A DNA stretch of 64,000 bases from Ailanthus altissimus (lineage: Eukaryota > Streptophyta > Magnoliopsida > Sapindales > Simaroubaceae): contig OX327683.1 of NCBI GenBank assembly GCA_946807835.1, forward strand, positions 3,477,001 to 3,541,000, read 5' to 3'. Made by a program: the position numbers and the translations under genes. Under the pieces are notes generated by a model that was not told the DNA's origin, made no database searches, and saw only the letters and a program-made list of their open reading frames with translations. Below are positions 10,907 through 22,506 of this stretch, in pieces; position 1 is the first letter of the stretch; each line of letters opens with the position of its first letter.

Positions 10907-12830
10907 GCAAAAAGGTATGCACCTACATATATATCCTATATCCCATAATCTGCAGCAATTATTACTTCACAAAATAGGACAATTTGCTTTTATCATTTAA
11001 GAGAACTTCAACATGAAATGTTCCTGTTCAATGCTGGCATATACAGGAGGTGGTCTGAATTGGCTTATAGACCCATGGTGCCTAATCTTCGACAACCTGG
11101 CTTACTATGCGAGTTTCAGTGAGTGCCCATAAACCTCATATGTAGCTCCTGTATGCTCTCTGAGGCTTGTGGAACTTGGTTTGTGTTGTTGAAGAAGTTG
11201 ATTTCTGTTATGGAGATACTTTTGATTTAATTTTTAATCCCAACCCTGATGCTCGTAAGCCGGTGGTCGGACTCACAATCAGTCCACTGGATCACCCTTG
11301 TGGATTAGCTGAGGGGTTCAAAACAAGGTAATCTACTGTCACTCTTAAGGGCAGTTTGGAGAAGGTAGGGTTCTAAAAGGGATGAGAAAATGAGTTCATG
11401 CTATGATGATATATATGGAATGGTTGGGAAAATATGGCAACGGGTTCATTCCTGTCCGAGAATGAACAAGAGAGATCATCCTTTTGAACAAGAAAAGTTG
11501 GTCTCATAGATCTACTTCACCGTATCCAGTCAATCTCCTGTATGCATTTACAGCTTGTTTATTTTAATCATAGAGATGTTGGTTTAGTATAATCTATTGC
11601 TAAGAATTTACCAATTTGTTGATAATTTAGTGTCTTCCGGGTCCTGCAGTTGTTGATAATATAGTGTCTTCCAGGTCCTGCAGTTGAACAAAATTCAGAT
11701 TGTTTTGTTGATGACATAGCAATAGCTTCATGTTCTGACAAAGCATCCACAACCACCATTTACTGGGCAGATTGCAATGGAGGATGAGCTGGGCCATAAT
11801 ATAAAGTCTTGTTCCTTCGTAGAGCTCCTAAAAGATCATTGGTTTTAGTTTGGGTATATCTATAGGTTTTCTGATGAACCTTCGTTAACATAGTCTGGCC
11901 TTGGGAGAAATTTAGGGAAAAAAATGAATTGCAGGGGGAATACAATTTTTTAAAATTCTTTTGGCAAGGCAGGCAGATCATAGATTGAGTTAAATTGTTT
12001 TGGCCGCGGTTACAATGCGCTGTGTTGGGGTTTAAAATCCCATCGTGTGACAGATAGTTTTAAACTGTTGGATTGCATAAAATGTAGTCTAGTACAATCT
12101 AATGGTTGAGATTGAAGAGCAATTATGAATTTCCAAGTTAGGAGCTACCCATAGGATTGTTTTATTTTGTTGCTTTTAATTAAATTAAATGAAAATTCAA
12201 AACCAATGACCCCATTCTTGGCCGTTAGTTGCCATCGTTGGGTCATTGTTGATCGTTAAACGACATCTTTGGCTTCGTTCACTGCCAATTTAGGGCCTAT
12301 ATTTTGGTCAATTTATAATTCGTTATCAAACAACAGCGAGTAGACCATCGTCACAATCACAACATAAGACGGTTGGCTGTTGATCTATGAAGTTATGGGA
12401 GTGGCGGAGTATTTAAAGAAGTTGGATCTAAAGTGTCGGGGAGAGCCAAATAAGTTAGCTACCAAAAGGTTGACCGAAGAAGATAGATTGGCCACTGAAA
12501 ATTGAATGGTAACTGGGGTGAGGTACACTCGCTGGCAGCAGGGGAATCTTGTGTGGTAGATGATGAGTGTGTGCTATGTCGGGTCGCATCCGTCGCAACG
12601 TAGTCATTTAGAGGTGGGCAATTTGTACTTAAATTGACTGAACCCAATCGGGTAGTTTGATTTATATATCAATTTATTATGTTACACTACTTTACTATCA
12701 GTTATGTTGCGGGAAATCAATCTTTAACACTATTCTTATTTAATGAAATTAGCTTTTTACACTAATTCTTTTATTAAGGTTTTATGTGATTTAATACTAC
12801 TATAACTTAATATTTAGTATTTTAAAAATT
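10907..12830. other. gene 1 3' UTR and downstream flank, no further gene
   Basis: After the stop at 10904-10906, a possible 3' UTR intron runs from GT at 10915 to AG at 11046, followed by moderately GC-balanced sequence to about 11330 that may be UTR. I did not find a convincing poly(A) signal. From 11350 on there is no recognised gene or repeat apart from a short tandem duplication at 11616-11683. A stretch near 12607 (tagaggtgggcaa) resembles a hAT-type end, but no partner end was found. Confidence 0.4.
11616..11683. repeat. 34-bp tandem duplication
   Basis: Two adjacent 34-bp units (11616-11649, 11650-11683), each starting ttgttgataat and ending ggtcctgcag, differing at two positions. A small local duplication in the 3' flank of gene 1. 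Confidence 0.85.
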
Positions 12831-12839
12831 TTATGTGTG

Positions 12840-13625
12840 CGTGAAAAATTTAACTCACAAATAATTAAAAATATAAAAGATCAATAAAGATAAAGAAACA
12901 AATCACAAAATATAAGATATACGTAGTTTGAAAAAATATTTATGTCTATAAGAGATTTAAGATTTAACTTTTTTTATGAATTAAATTATAAAGTATCTTT
13001 AAGTTATTACGATTTTAAGACCTCTTAGTATATATCACTCTTCATAAAAGATTTAACTCAAAGAATATAAGAATAACTCGAGTCCTCTTAAAAGAATAAA
13101 TTTGGTACTCTATTTATTTATACAAGAATAAAGACACTCTCAAAAGTTTAATCTTAATGCACCACATACTTAATGTCTATTTAATTTTTTTATTCTCTTT
13201 TATATTTATATCTTAATGTTTTAGATGTTTGAGTTATTTTAAGGGGTTATAAAGGTTTATATAGTTTTTATAAAGTCTTTATAAATCCTAAACTTAGTTA
13301 GAATAAGAATTCATGCATGTAGGAGTTCGAAATACCCTAAAAAAAAGTCAAATCCTAACAAAAAATGAACATTCCTGAAGTTAGACGCTGTGGCACCAAA
13401 GCTGATGCCTCGATGCTAGTAAGACCCAATCCAATGCTGCGGCACAGCACAACTGGCGTTGAGATCTAATGCTTATGCCTGTCTTTTCTTTGTTCATTCT
13501 TGTTTCTAACTCTCTATCTTACTCATTTCTTACACTCATTGTATACTAGATTTTTTGTTGACTTTTACGTGATATCCATTTCAATTCATGTCCATATATA
13601 ATTGTTGAGCCATCAATTTGTTACA
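12840..13625 (-). mobile_element. solo-LTR-like repeat, Copia D family
   Basis: Aligns in order with 1-645, 15045-15760 and the reverse complement of 38815-39629: AT-rich head with aagatcaataaagataaag, a ttataaaggtttatatag motif, aaacttagttagaataagaa, then a GC-richer block (about 13380-13470) and a tail with attgttgagccatcaat. It is more diverged than the other copies. No internal retrotransposon domain is next to it. Borders are approximate. Confidence 0.5.
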
Positions 13626-14384
13626 TTACTAGAAAATTAATTAATTTAATCAATTTTTGGTTTGGATAGAAAATCGATTGTTGAACTAAAGTCAAAACAA
13701 GCAAAAGAAATTTTAAAAAAAAACTCTAAAAAAAGTGTAAACCCTAACTCGGTCTCCAGCCATCGACACTTAAGCATCTAGCCATAATCACCAACCGCCA
13801 CCATAACTAGCCTGGAACCAGTTAGACTCCAAATTCGCTTCACCAATTCAACCTATCTTTGAAGGTTTAGATACTTAAATAGAAAATGTTAATTGCTTAA
13901 TTTTATGATGGTTAAATTGTCAATTGTTTTGAAAATTGAAAACGTTCATTTGATACTTAACTTGTTAATTTAATAGTTTGAATTAATTATTTAAAATATT
14001 TGCTTGTTATGTAAAATGTATCTATGTTAACTTGTAACTTGTAAATTAGAAATTGGATTTTATTAATATGAACATCTTAGGTTATATTTGACATGTGAAC
14101 AAAAATAAAATATATTCGCTAAAAATTTCAAAATTGGGTAATTTAGGATTTGTTTTTTTTTTGGTAGAAAAGCAAAACCTTGAATAGATTAACGGAGAGA
14201 AAGATATGCAAATCCTCCAAAACTGAAAATTCTAGAGAGTTTGGCACTGAATTATACTAAACAAACTCTAAGTTCGAATTTAAAGCATTCTAACCCAAGA
14301 GCAACCCAATTAGAAGTATAAAAGGAATTAGGTTTTACAAGGAGAATAACTCTAAACAAACTAAATGTCCTAAAGAATAAAACA
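13626..14384. other. intergenic, AT-rich
   Basis: No gene recognised. Part of 14090-14150 resembles 19420-19460 weakly (aaattttcaaaattgg-type words), which may reflect a shared old repeat. Confidence 0.4.
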
Positions 14385-16555
14385 AAGTTCAAAAAGAGAT
14401 GTTATCTTCGAGAGAATGTCATTAACTATTGATGTAACATCTAACTCGATCTCAAATGGAAGCAAAACCTAACTCATGGGCTAGGGGGAGATCCTTGTGA
14501 ATGGCCATAGCTTCAGCTATTAGAATTAAAAATAAAAACTGTAAAAATTTATCACGCTTGGCAACATCACCTCAGTATGATGGTCACAGGAAAAATTCCT
14601 AAACTCGTAAGCCCCCAAGAGTGATCCTTAATTACATTAAAATTTACCTTATGCTATCAAAGGCGGGAGGGCATGATTTTTGCAGACAAGTATTTGGTGC
14701 AACCACTAACTTGACTTGGGCCGTTTAGAATTCATCTAGAAAGCATTTAGATAAGCTAATGATTGCTTTTTGCATAAAAAAAACTTATGGACTTTTGGTT
14801 TCTTGAGAACCAAATCCTCCGTAAATTTACAATCAATAGTTTTAACTTTGATTTATAAAGTTGATGCATATATGAAACTAAGAATTTTTGGATTGTCGTG
14901 AGATAACTGCAAAAATTACCATCAATGAATAAGCATAAAACTTTAACATGTTTCAGAGACTTATTGTTAGAGGAATCATCATTCTTCTCGTGAGATTAGG
15001 TTAAAGCGAAGAATCTTAATTAAGTTCAACCTTGACTCTTAATCTTTTTGTGTAGCGGAATAACCTCTATATCAAGTAAAATAACAAGAATTTAAAGCAA
15101 ATAATAAAGAGTACAACACAATCACTTACGTGGTTTGGCCAATTATCTTGTCTATGGTGAATCTAAGGATTATAACCTCTCTTATTAACACCCTAGAGAT
15201 TTTACAAGGGAAACCTAATAAAGAACCCTAAAAAAGACCTAATGTTTAGTGTACCCTTATTTTATCACGAGCAATGAACATCTAAACGACAGTTTCACCC
15301 TAGCGTACACAAGCACTTAGTGTTTACCCAATTCTTCCCTCTCTTATAGTCTCTTTTAATGCTTGATTTTTACCTAAAGAGTTTATAAGTGTTTATATAA
15401 GGGTTATTTTGTGCCTACTAACCATAATCTTTATTAGATTAAGAGTTCACTTATTTTGGAAGTTCAAAACTTCTCAAAACTCAGAAATTCAGAACAAAAA
15501 TAGACTCAGCCCGCTCTGGAGCCGCGGCACTAAGTATGCCGCGCCCAGGGCCGTGGCGTTCAGTCTTGTCACATGCTCTACGCTTTTTCTTCTTGTCTTC
15601 GAGTCTAATTTCGCTTCCCCCTTTGTGTCCCACACGTCTTAAACTTATCCATATGTGTCCTACACGTTCAAGATTTTTTGTGATTCTCCTCTTTGATATT
15701 TATATCAATTCTTATCCAAATAAAATTGTTGAATTACCAAATTTCCAATACTTATACATCTAGAAGGCATGTATTGTATTTTTTATGCCGCTGCAACGCG
15801 AATAAATTTTTTTTTATCAATAGGACAATGGTAATGATTTAAATTGATAGTTATAGGAAACTAATCATGTGAAGCCTTCTAGATGATTTTCACTTTTGGT
15901 GGAATAAAAAGCTTTCACCATTTCTTACATTTGATATTTTAGAGCTACTAGCAATGCCATTTAGGAAAGGGGCAATCTGGTACCCACTTTTGACTTAGTA
16001 GTAACTATGTTTATTAAAATGTGACATCAAAGAATCTTCGTATTGTGCATGCCGTAGAGAAGATAGAGTATTGAGAATAGCTTATTGTCATTCCTTTGAA
16101 AAGGATTGGCGAAAAAAGTCATTTTTCCAAGCACCTAAATTAGTTTTTATATTTACAACTATGATATGCTCTGCCAGTCAATGCGGGAAGAGGGGTTTGA
16201 AAGAGTAAGGTTGCAAGAGCCATATATTATAGTAGATAAAGATGGATAAACCGCTCCCAATCCTCTAATGCACACCTTAAAAAATAATTTCCCTACCCTA
16301 AGGTATACTTTTCTATATAAATGAAGCAGATGAATTTACTTTTTGCCTGCAAAAAGGGAGCGTTAACAAAATAAAAACTTTTCAACACCCGAGCCACCAA
16401 CAAATTTAGCTTATGAATGATTCTCCATTCTTGTTTTATAAGCCTTGCCTTGTTGAAGGTAAAAAGATCTTGAACCCTTAAGCCTTTATCTTCTTTATTA
16501 GGACACAAGTTTTTTCAAGTATACCAGTACAATTTTTGGTTGCTCTCATACCTCA
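14385..16555 (-). pseudogene. LINE remnant in two pieces, split by a solo LTR
   Basis: Minus strand. At 16508-16293 the residues KGLRVQDLFTFNKARLIKQE and LVARVLKSFYF match the segment after the reverse transcriptase in plant L1-type LINEs (G-L-G-F-R-D-x-x-x-F-N-K-A-L-L-A-K-Q pattern). About 16250-16130 continues with a GSGLSIFIY...YSFKPLFP segment, the usual next block. At about 14530-14390 an RNase H helix (IAEAMAIHKDLPLAHELGF) follows, with a frameshift. The missing middle coincides with the LTR-like copy at 15045-15760. Order and strand are those of one LINE with a nested insertion; that they were one element is inference. Confidence 0.55.
15045..15760 (-). mobile_element. solo-LTR-like repeat, Copia D family, nested in LINE remnant
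   Basis: The best match to the copy at 1-645: both have agagattttacaagg, agcacttagt(g/a), aagtgtttatata(a/g)gggt, cgtgcctactaacc-type and ttggaagt(t/c)caaaac words in the same order, and a GC-rich block (about 15508-15565). The left border is near tgtgtagcgg (15048); the right border near attgttgaattacc (15740). No gag or pol is adjacent. A 115-residue frame pair at 15409-15763 lies in it and is not a gene. Confidence 0.55.
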
Positions 16556-17859
16556 TTAGGGGTGGCAATGGTGTGATCCCGACCCCATACTTGAATAGTG
16601 TGAGAATTCACATACCTACCCCTATACCAATATATGTAATTCAGATTCGGAATAGGAAATCTTCATGGGTAATTCATACCTAATTTGTTTTTTAATTTCT
16701 TAAATACTCTTTTATTTATACAGATTTAATTTTGTGAAATAATCTTTCATTCCGTTCAATCAATAGTATACTAAAAAAATTGTAAACATCACATGAAAAT
16801 ATAAACTACATTGAGTCTTCAAGTCTTCAACTTCTAATTTAAAAAATCAATTGCATGAATTAAAATTCAAAAAACACAAAAATTAATAGTTTCTTTAAAA
16901 TTTGACATATAAATCATCATGCTTCATTTGTAATCCAAACATTGAGTCTCTATTAAGATTTCTAGCAAACCTATAACATAAAGTAAAATAAATTTTGAGT
17001 TAGATGAGTGATTACTAAGAAACTAAGAATGGTAATTACCTTCTTTTGTTTGTTCCTATTCATCTTCTTTTTATTCCTTAACAAATAAGTTTACTCCAAT
17101 TTGGAAGCAAGTATTTAATAATAAATATAATTAAAAAACAAAGAAATGAGTTAAAAATAAAAATTACGAATAAGAACCAAAAGTTTTAAAAATATAAGGT
17201 AAATAAATCTTATACCTTTAGATTTAGCATGTAGCCAACTTTGATTTGTATAAATAAGTAAAATTTTCCCAAACTAGGGTTTTTTTTGAATTTTTTTTTG
17301 AATCGGATATTTGGGGCGGGTTTGGGATAATTAACTTATCCCTAAATCCAACTTAAATTTAATTCAGATTTGAATTACTGTATCTAAATTTACGCCATCC
17401 AAAAAAATGCCTAAAATGCAACTCAAATTACTCCTTCCCACCCCAACAAAAGCACACAATCTATTCAATTCATTAATAAAGGATTTAGGTGGTTGAAAAA
17501 GATTCGTATGGTAAATCGAGATTGACTGAATAACAAATTTTATAAGAACCTATCAGCTTTTTGCTGAAAATAGCTTGATTTTCCAACCTTCCCTTGTCTT
17601 TAATAGAAGAAAAAAAAGATTTTTATTTATTTATTTCTCCTTATCAAAGCTTGGTAGCTTAAGATATTTTTTATGGCAGAATACTTTTCTCACACCAAGA
17701 CATCTTACCAGTTAGTTCAAAGTTTCATCTCGAACTGATGTCATAAAATGCATATCGGACTTGTCAAAATTAACTATTTAACTCGAAACCTTAGCATATT
17801 GCAACAAAATTTGCTTAATAGTTTGACAATCTGATAGATTGACTTTAGCAAAGATAAGA
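16556..17859. other. intergenic; possible hAT-like MITE end at left
   Basis: Begins with taggggtggcaatgg, which resembles hAT terminal sequence, and contains phrases common in such MITEs (gggcgggtttgg near 17315; ccaccccaac near 17437). The flanking 8 bp do not match as a target duplication, so no element is called. No gene seen. Confidence 0.3.
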
Positions 17860-19290
17860 CTGTTGATGCAATATTTCTATATCTAAAATTTAAGTGCAAG
17901 TATACACTATCGTATGCAAGTAATAAAGGAACAAAAGAGTCAAATGTCGAACCCACATGGATAATTTATTCTTTAAATCAAGTACTAAAATTATGTCTTT
18001 CTAGTAATTATTTAAAAAAATAAAAATCTAAGAGTGAATTTTAGAGAATATAAAAGCAAGGATATAATGTGAAAAGATTTGGAAGATAGAAATATAAAGA
18101 AAATCTAGGGTTAATACTATCCTTCACTATACTTTTCAAAGATTAATCCTCTAATATTTAATTATATTATTTCTTGTTATTGATCAAGACACTAATATAT
18201 TCATAAGTCTCTCCCAAAGTTATACAAGTATATTTTAATTTACCAAATACCTATATTCTTATGGTACTTGTAATAAATTAAAATTCATTAAGAATAAATC
18301 TTATTGATTATACATGCCAATTAGGTATATTCTTATCCTTATTTAAAACCTGCATATGTAATAATGAATGTTACTCTACAATAATGCATCAAATTACCTA
18401 GGTCTAAATATACTGATTTCTCTTTCGATTTTATCAAAATATTACCAATTCTTTCACCATCTACTGGTTGAATATATTTAAGCATTAAGAACAAGTAATT
18501 CGAATAATCAAAGAATTAAGTTTATTAAATATTAGAAAGATATGACAATTAAACGCACATATTTAGTTCAAGTATTAACTTTAGAAAGAAAATTTAGTTC
18601 ATGGCTATCAAGAGAACAACAACAAAAATAATAAAAAAACATGATGCTATCACTAGCAAATCGATATAGACATCGAATTGCTCTTGACTACGCTACTTAA
18701 GAAACTCTTGATGCCAAAGAACGCCTTGAATTTTTACCTACGGATACTTCGATTATACTCCAATTACTCTCTAAGAGTTGTGTTGTGAGTCTCTTGTGTC
18801 TTCTTGGATGATCTTTGAAGGTTAGGGATGAGTGACATTTTATAGGGATTGATTTGAGTTTAAAAACCTAAATTCTTGTCAGATTAGGAAATGTGTTGTC
18901 ACTAGGGTTCCACGTTCAAAAGGCTATATCACTGGAGTAGTGGGAATCTGGCGCTAGGGCGACGGGCTATCACTAGAACAGTGGGTGGCCAGTGCTGGGG
19001 TGATGAACTACGATTTAAACATGTCATTTTTTAAAATTTTTTATTTAATTTTGATTATTGTTCTAGTGCTGGGGTGAAAATCCATGTGGCGCTAAGGCGA
19101 CAGGTTCTTATTTTGAAAATTTTGCACTTTTGTTCTTAAATTCTGCTTTTTTAAAATTTCATTCAAGTCCCTACAAATAAACAATAATGCACATAAATAG
19201 TCATTTATTCTCATAAAATAATAAAATATCAATATAAAACATAAAAAGTAAATGATAAATATGCCTTTATTAACTATTGTAAAGAATAAG
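17860..19290. other. unclassified LTR-like dispersed repeat
   Basis: The segment from 17860 (gatgcaatatttc; gcaagtatacactatcgtatgcaag) has the look of a long plant LTR or related repeat. From about 18900 to 19110 it carries a GC-richer stretch with repeated words (ctagggcgacgggctatcac, gtgctggggtga, gcgctaaggcgaca). No coding domains or PBS are visible and the borders are not certain. Confidence 0.3.
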
Positions 19291-20547
19291 TGTAAATCAC
19301 TGGCACATGCTGACCACAAGTGTTGGACTTAGGTTATTAACTTGTTATGTTATATGTGAATGAGAAATATTAAGATAAAATTGTCGCAAAAATTTTGAAA
19401 TTGGGTTTTATAATTTATATATGAATGAAAAACAAAAATTTGCTGAAAATCCCAAAATTTAGATTGGTTATGTTATATGTGAATGAAATTAAAATGTTTG
19501 TCAAATGTTGGGATGTATTATTTTGACTTGTTTGTAGTGGAAATTGAATTTGTGATTAATGAATTTTTTACAATATTATTAACTTTAAAATTTTATTTGT
19601 CCTTAATGAGTGAACATTCGAGCTCACTCAATAATTTAATGTCGAGATCAAAATCACCATCTATTGCTGTTGGTATTGACGAACAAAACAATGGTATTAT
19701 GTCTAGGAAGATAAAAAGACAAAAAGATGACCAAAGTATGATGTCATTGCCTTTAGCATCAATGGTAACATTAATAAGATCTAATGTGTGTAATATTTTC
19801 ACTAAATTTAAAGATGTAAAAAATAAGTAAAGTGTAGTTATTATAGGAAGTTGTATGCTTGATATTTAAAAAACAACGGTACATGTTAACAAGCATATTG
19901 GGAAACATGATAAATATTTGAAAGCCAAGATTACTAAAAATAAAAGAACAAAAAATTATGGCTAAAGAAGATTTAAGAGTCGGGGAGAAAGAAGCTAATC
20001 TTGTGTTAAGAGGGGATTCTATCAAGAAGTTTGTAAAAAGGTGATTAGGAAAATGATTATAGTTGATGAGTTACTTTTAATGTTTCAGAGAATAAATGGC
20101 TTCATCATTTTTATAGTGTGGTGATCTCTAAATTTAATGTTCATTCATGTAGTATGATTATTAGGATGTGTTTCAATTATATTATGATGAAAATAAAAAC
20201 TATATTAAAAAGTCTCTTCAATGAGAGCAATTAAAGAGTTAGTTTGATTACTAATATTTGAACATCGATTCATAATTATATGATTTTGATAACTTGTTTT
20301 ATAGATAGTGATTGACAATTATATTGGAGAATTTTGAGTTTTTTTTTTTTATGATGGCTAATTACAAAAGGAATACAATTGATAAGCTTTTGGAATCTTG
20401 TGCGCTTGCTCAGAGTATAGAGAGATGGTTCACAAGTATAGTAGATAATGTGAGTATAAATGAGGTTGTTATTAGGTATTCGAAGAGGAAGTTGAGAAAT
20501 TGGAAGAAAAATGCATTAGTGTTAGATAGTGAATTCTTACATGTGTT

Positions 20548-21280
20548 TAGGGATGGCAAAATCTAAATTTAGGTCTGGGTTTTGCTCAACTTAGATCCAA
20601 ATTCAAATTATTTTATGGTTCCTAAAACTCAAATTACACTTGAGTTTTTTTAGATCTGAGATTTGAGTTTTAATCTGAGTCGGATCCGGATACCTAGAAC
20701 CCAAATTTTAACTTGGGTTTCTATTTTGTTTTAAAAAAAAATTTCAATTCCAAAGACCCATTTTAAAAACTAAAAAGAAAAATGATATGATTTAAGATTG
20801 ATTGATGTGACCCCCACGTAAAGAAAGATGCAACAAAGAAATAGGTGTAACGATCCACATGTCATTTTATTATGCATATTCTCTCTTTCTTTACTTATTT
20901 ATTTTTATTTTACAAATATTTAAAATCATTTTGATGGACCTACATGGTAAATAAAAGTTGGCACCATGATTCTTTGACAGATATTAGCAATTGGAGTCTT
21001 ACTTTGGTAGATGTGATTATTCAATCAATCAATCTAGGTAGTATTTATAGGTATATCATACATGTTATTTTGATTTGATAAAAAAATTCGAGTTTTGGGT
21101 CAAATTAATCTAAAGTTAAAAAAAATTGAATTAGGCATGAATATATAAAAAAAGAATAAAAGTGAAATTCCAATCCCAAAAACAAAGAACTCAATTTTTT
21201 GAGTTTTTTAATCCATACTTTTTTGAATTTTTAAACTTTTTTATATCCAAGTCTTAGATCTAGTTTTTTTGCCATCTCTA
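20548..21280. mobile_element. non-autonomous hAT MITE inside the hAT remnant
   Basis: Left end TAGGGATGGCAAAA and right end (reverse complement) TAGAGATGGCAAAA form imperfect terminal inverted repeats, and the similarity continues inward (ctaaatttaggtct against ctagatctaagact). The flanking 8 bp are CATGTGTT (20540-20547) and TATGTGTT (21281-21288), the 8-bp target duplication expected for hAT elements. It interrupts the transposase frame between LDSEFLHV and CPHIL. It has no coding capacity. The interior is rich in words such as gatctgagatttgag. Confidence 0.8.
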
Positions 21281-21639
21281 TATGTGTTGTTGTCCACATA
21301 TTCTTAGTTTGATTATCAATGATTGGTTCAAAAAACTTAAATGCACTAGAGAGATGCTAGATTTATAAGGGGTGATTCACACTTTAATTAGCAAGACACG
21401 TTTTGGGTGAAGATACTTGCATGAAGTCTAAGAACAAAATCATACAGGTTTTGTCCCAAAGTAGGCAATATCTTGTCAGGTCTGGGTTGGGTCATGACAT
21501 TAATGCTCTGAAATATGTGAGATCTTTGAGTTCTAAATTATAGTTTTTCAAATTGTGTTTGCAACAAGAGAAAATTGAGTATAAAAAAAGTTTGATCTTA
21601 GATGTGTCAATATAAGTAGAATTCCACGTTAATGTTAAT

Positions 21640-21822
21640 TATTGAAATATATATGGTATTTTGTATATATTTATGGTCAATATTATAGAATAAGAAATAG
21701 ATTGATAACCTTTCAAATAGGATTAATTGACCTTCCAAATAGGACACATAGCTTCACTTATATAATGATGTACTTTTCTTATTATCAATAGATAAGAATT
21801 CTTCTTTTTCTATATTTTCACA
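21640..21822 (+). repeat. Copia A 5' LTR
   Basis: 183 bp, beginning TATTGAAAT (expected TG changed to TA) and ending TTCACA. Followed at once by the PBS. Confidence 0.88.
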
Positions 21823-21835
21823 TGGTATCAGAGCC
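21823..21835 (+). promoter_or_regulatory. Copia A primer binding site
   Basis: TGGTATCAGAGCC is the complement of the 3' end of initiator Met-tRNA as used by most plant Copia elements. Confidence 0.88.
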
Positions 21836-22506
21836 ATTGTGCTCTTTTCGATTCCTAATTTTTTTCGGTGAAGTCGCTTTTTCTTTTTTCGGCCACTTTG
21901 CTTTCTCTATTTTTTCGCTGGTCGTGTCCTTAGGTTTGGGATCATCAGTAACTCGCTGGCGAAACTTAAAAAGACAGGCATTGAAACCTTGACGGACACG
22001 CCACCCATCAGAATTTGACCTAATTTTTTGGTGCTCGTGTACCCTCACCGTCGATGTCCCTGCCTTCAGATAATGCCAATGATCACTTCTATGGCGGCCC
22101 AACACTCATCGGCCACTGCACATACCTCTATGCGCCGTCTATATTTTCTGCTAGTTTTTGATCTTTCTCTTCAGTGACTTTTCTTCAGCGATTATCTTTC
22201 CCGTGAACTTAACAAGCCCGATGACCAATCCTGTAGCAACCGAGCACTTATTGGCTACTGGACGCCCCCCCCACATGTTGCCTCTCCGTTGCTGTCACGT
22301 GATCGCCGATCTCTTCCTCCGGCACGTGCGCGTCTTCACTGCAGGCACTATAGCTTCAGACGACGCCGGTCAATACCTGCCATCGTGTCACTTTCCGTTG
22401 CCAGTCGCTGTCACCGTCACCGGAAACCGCTATTGTGTTACTGTTAAACTTCTCCTGATTGTCAATTGTTTTCTCCTTCTTCCTTCTCTCTGATTTATGA
22501 GGCAAT

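Noticed and set aside
16556..17450. Possible hAT MITE starting taggggtggcaatgg and ending ccaccccaa.
   Set aside because: The two ends match poorly as inverted repeats and the 8-bp flanks do not agree.
19092..20025. Short frames overlapping the hAT N-terminal region on the minus strand.
   Set aside because: Shadows of the decayed plus-strand transposase; composition follows AT bias.
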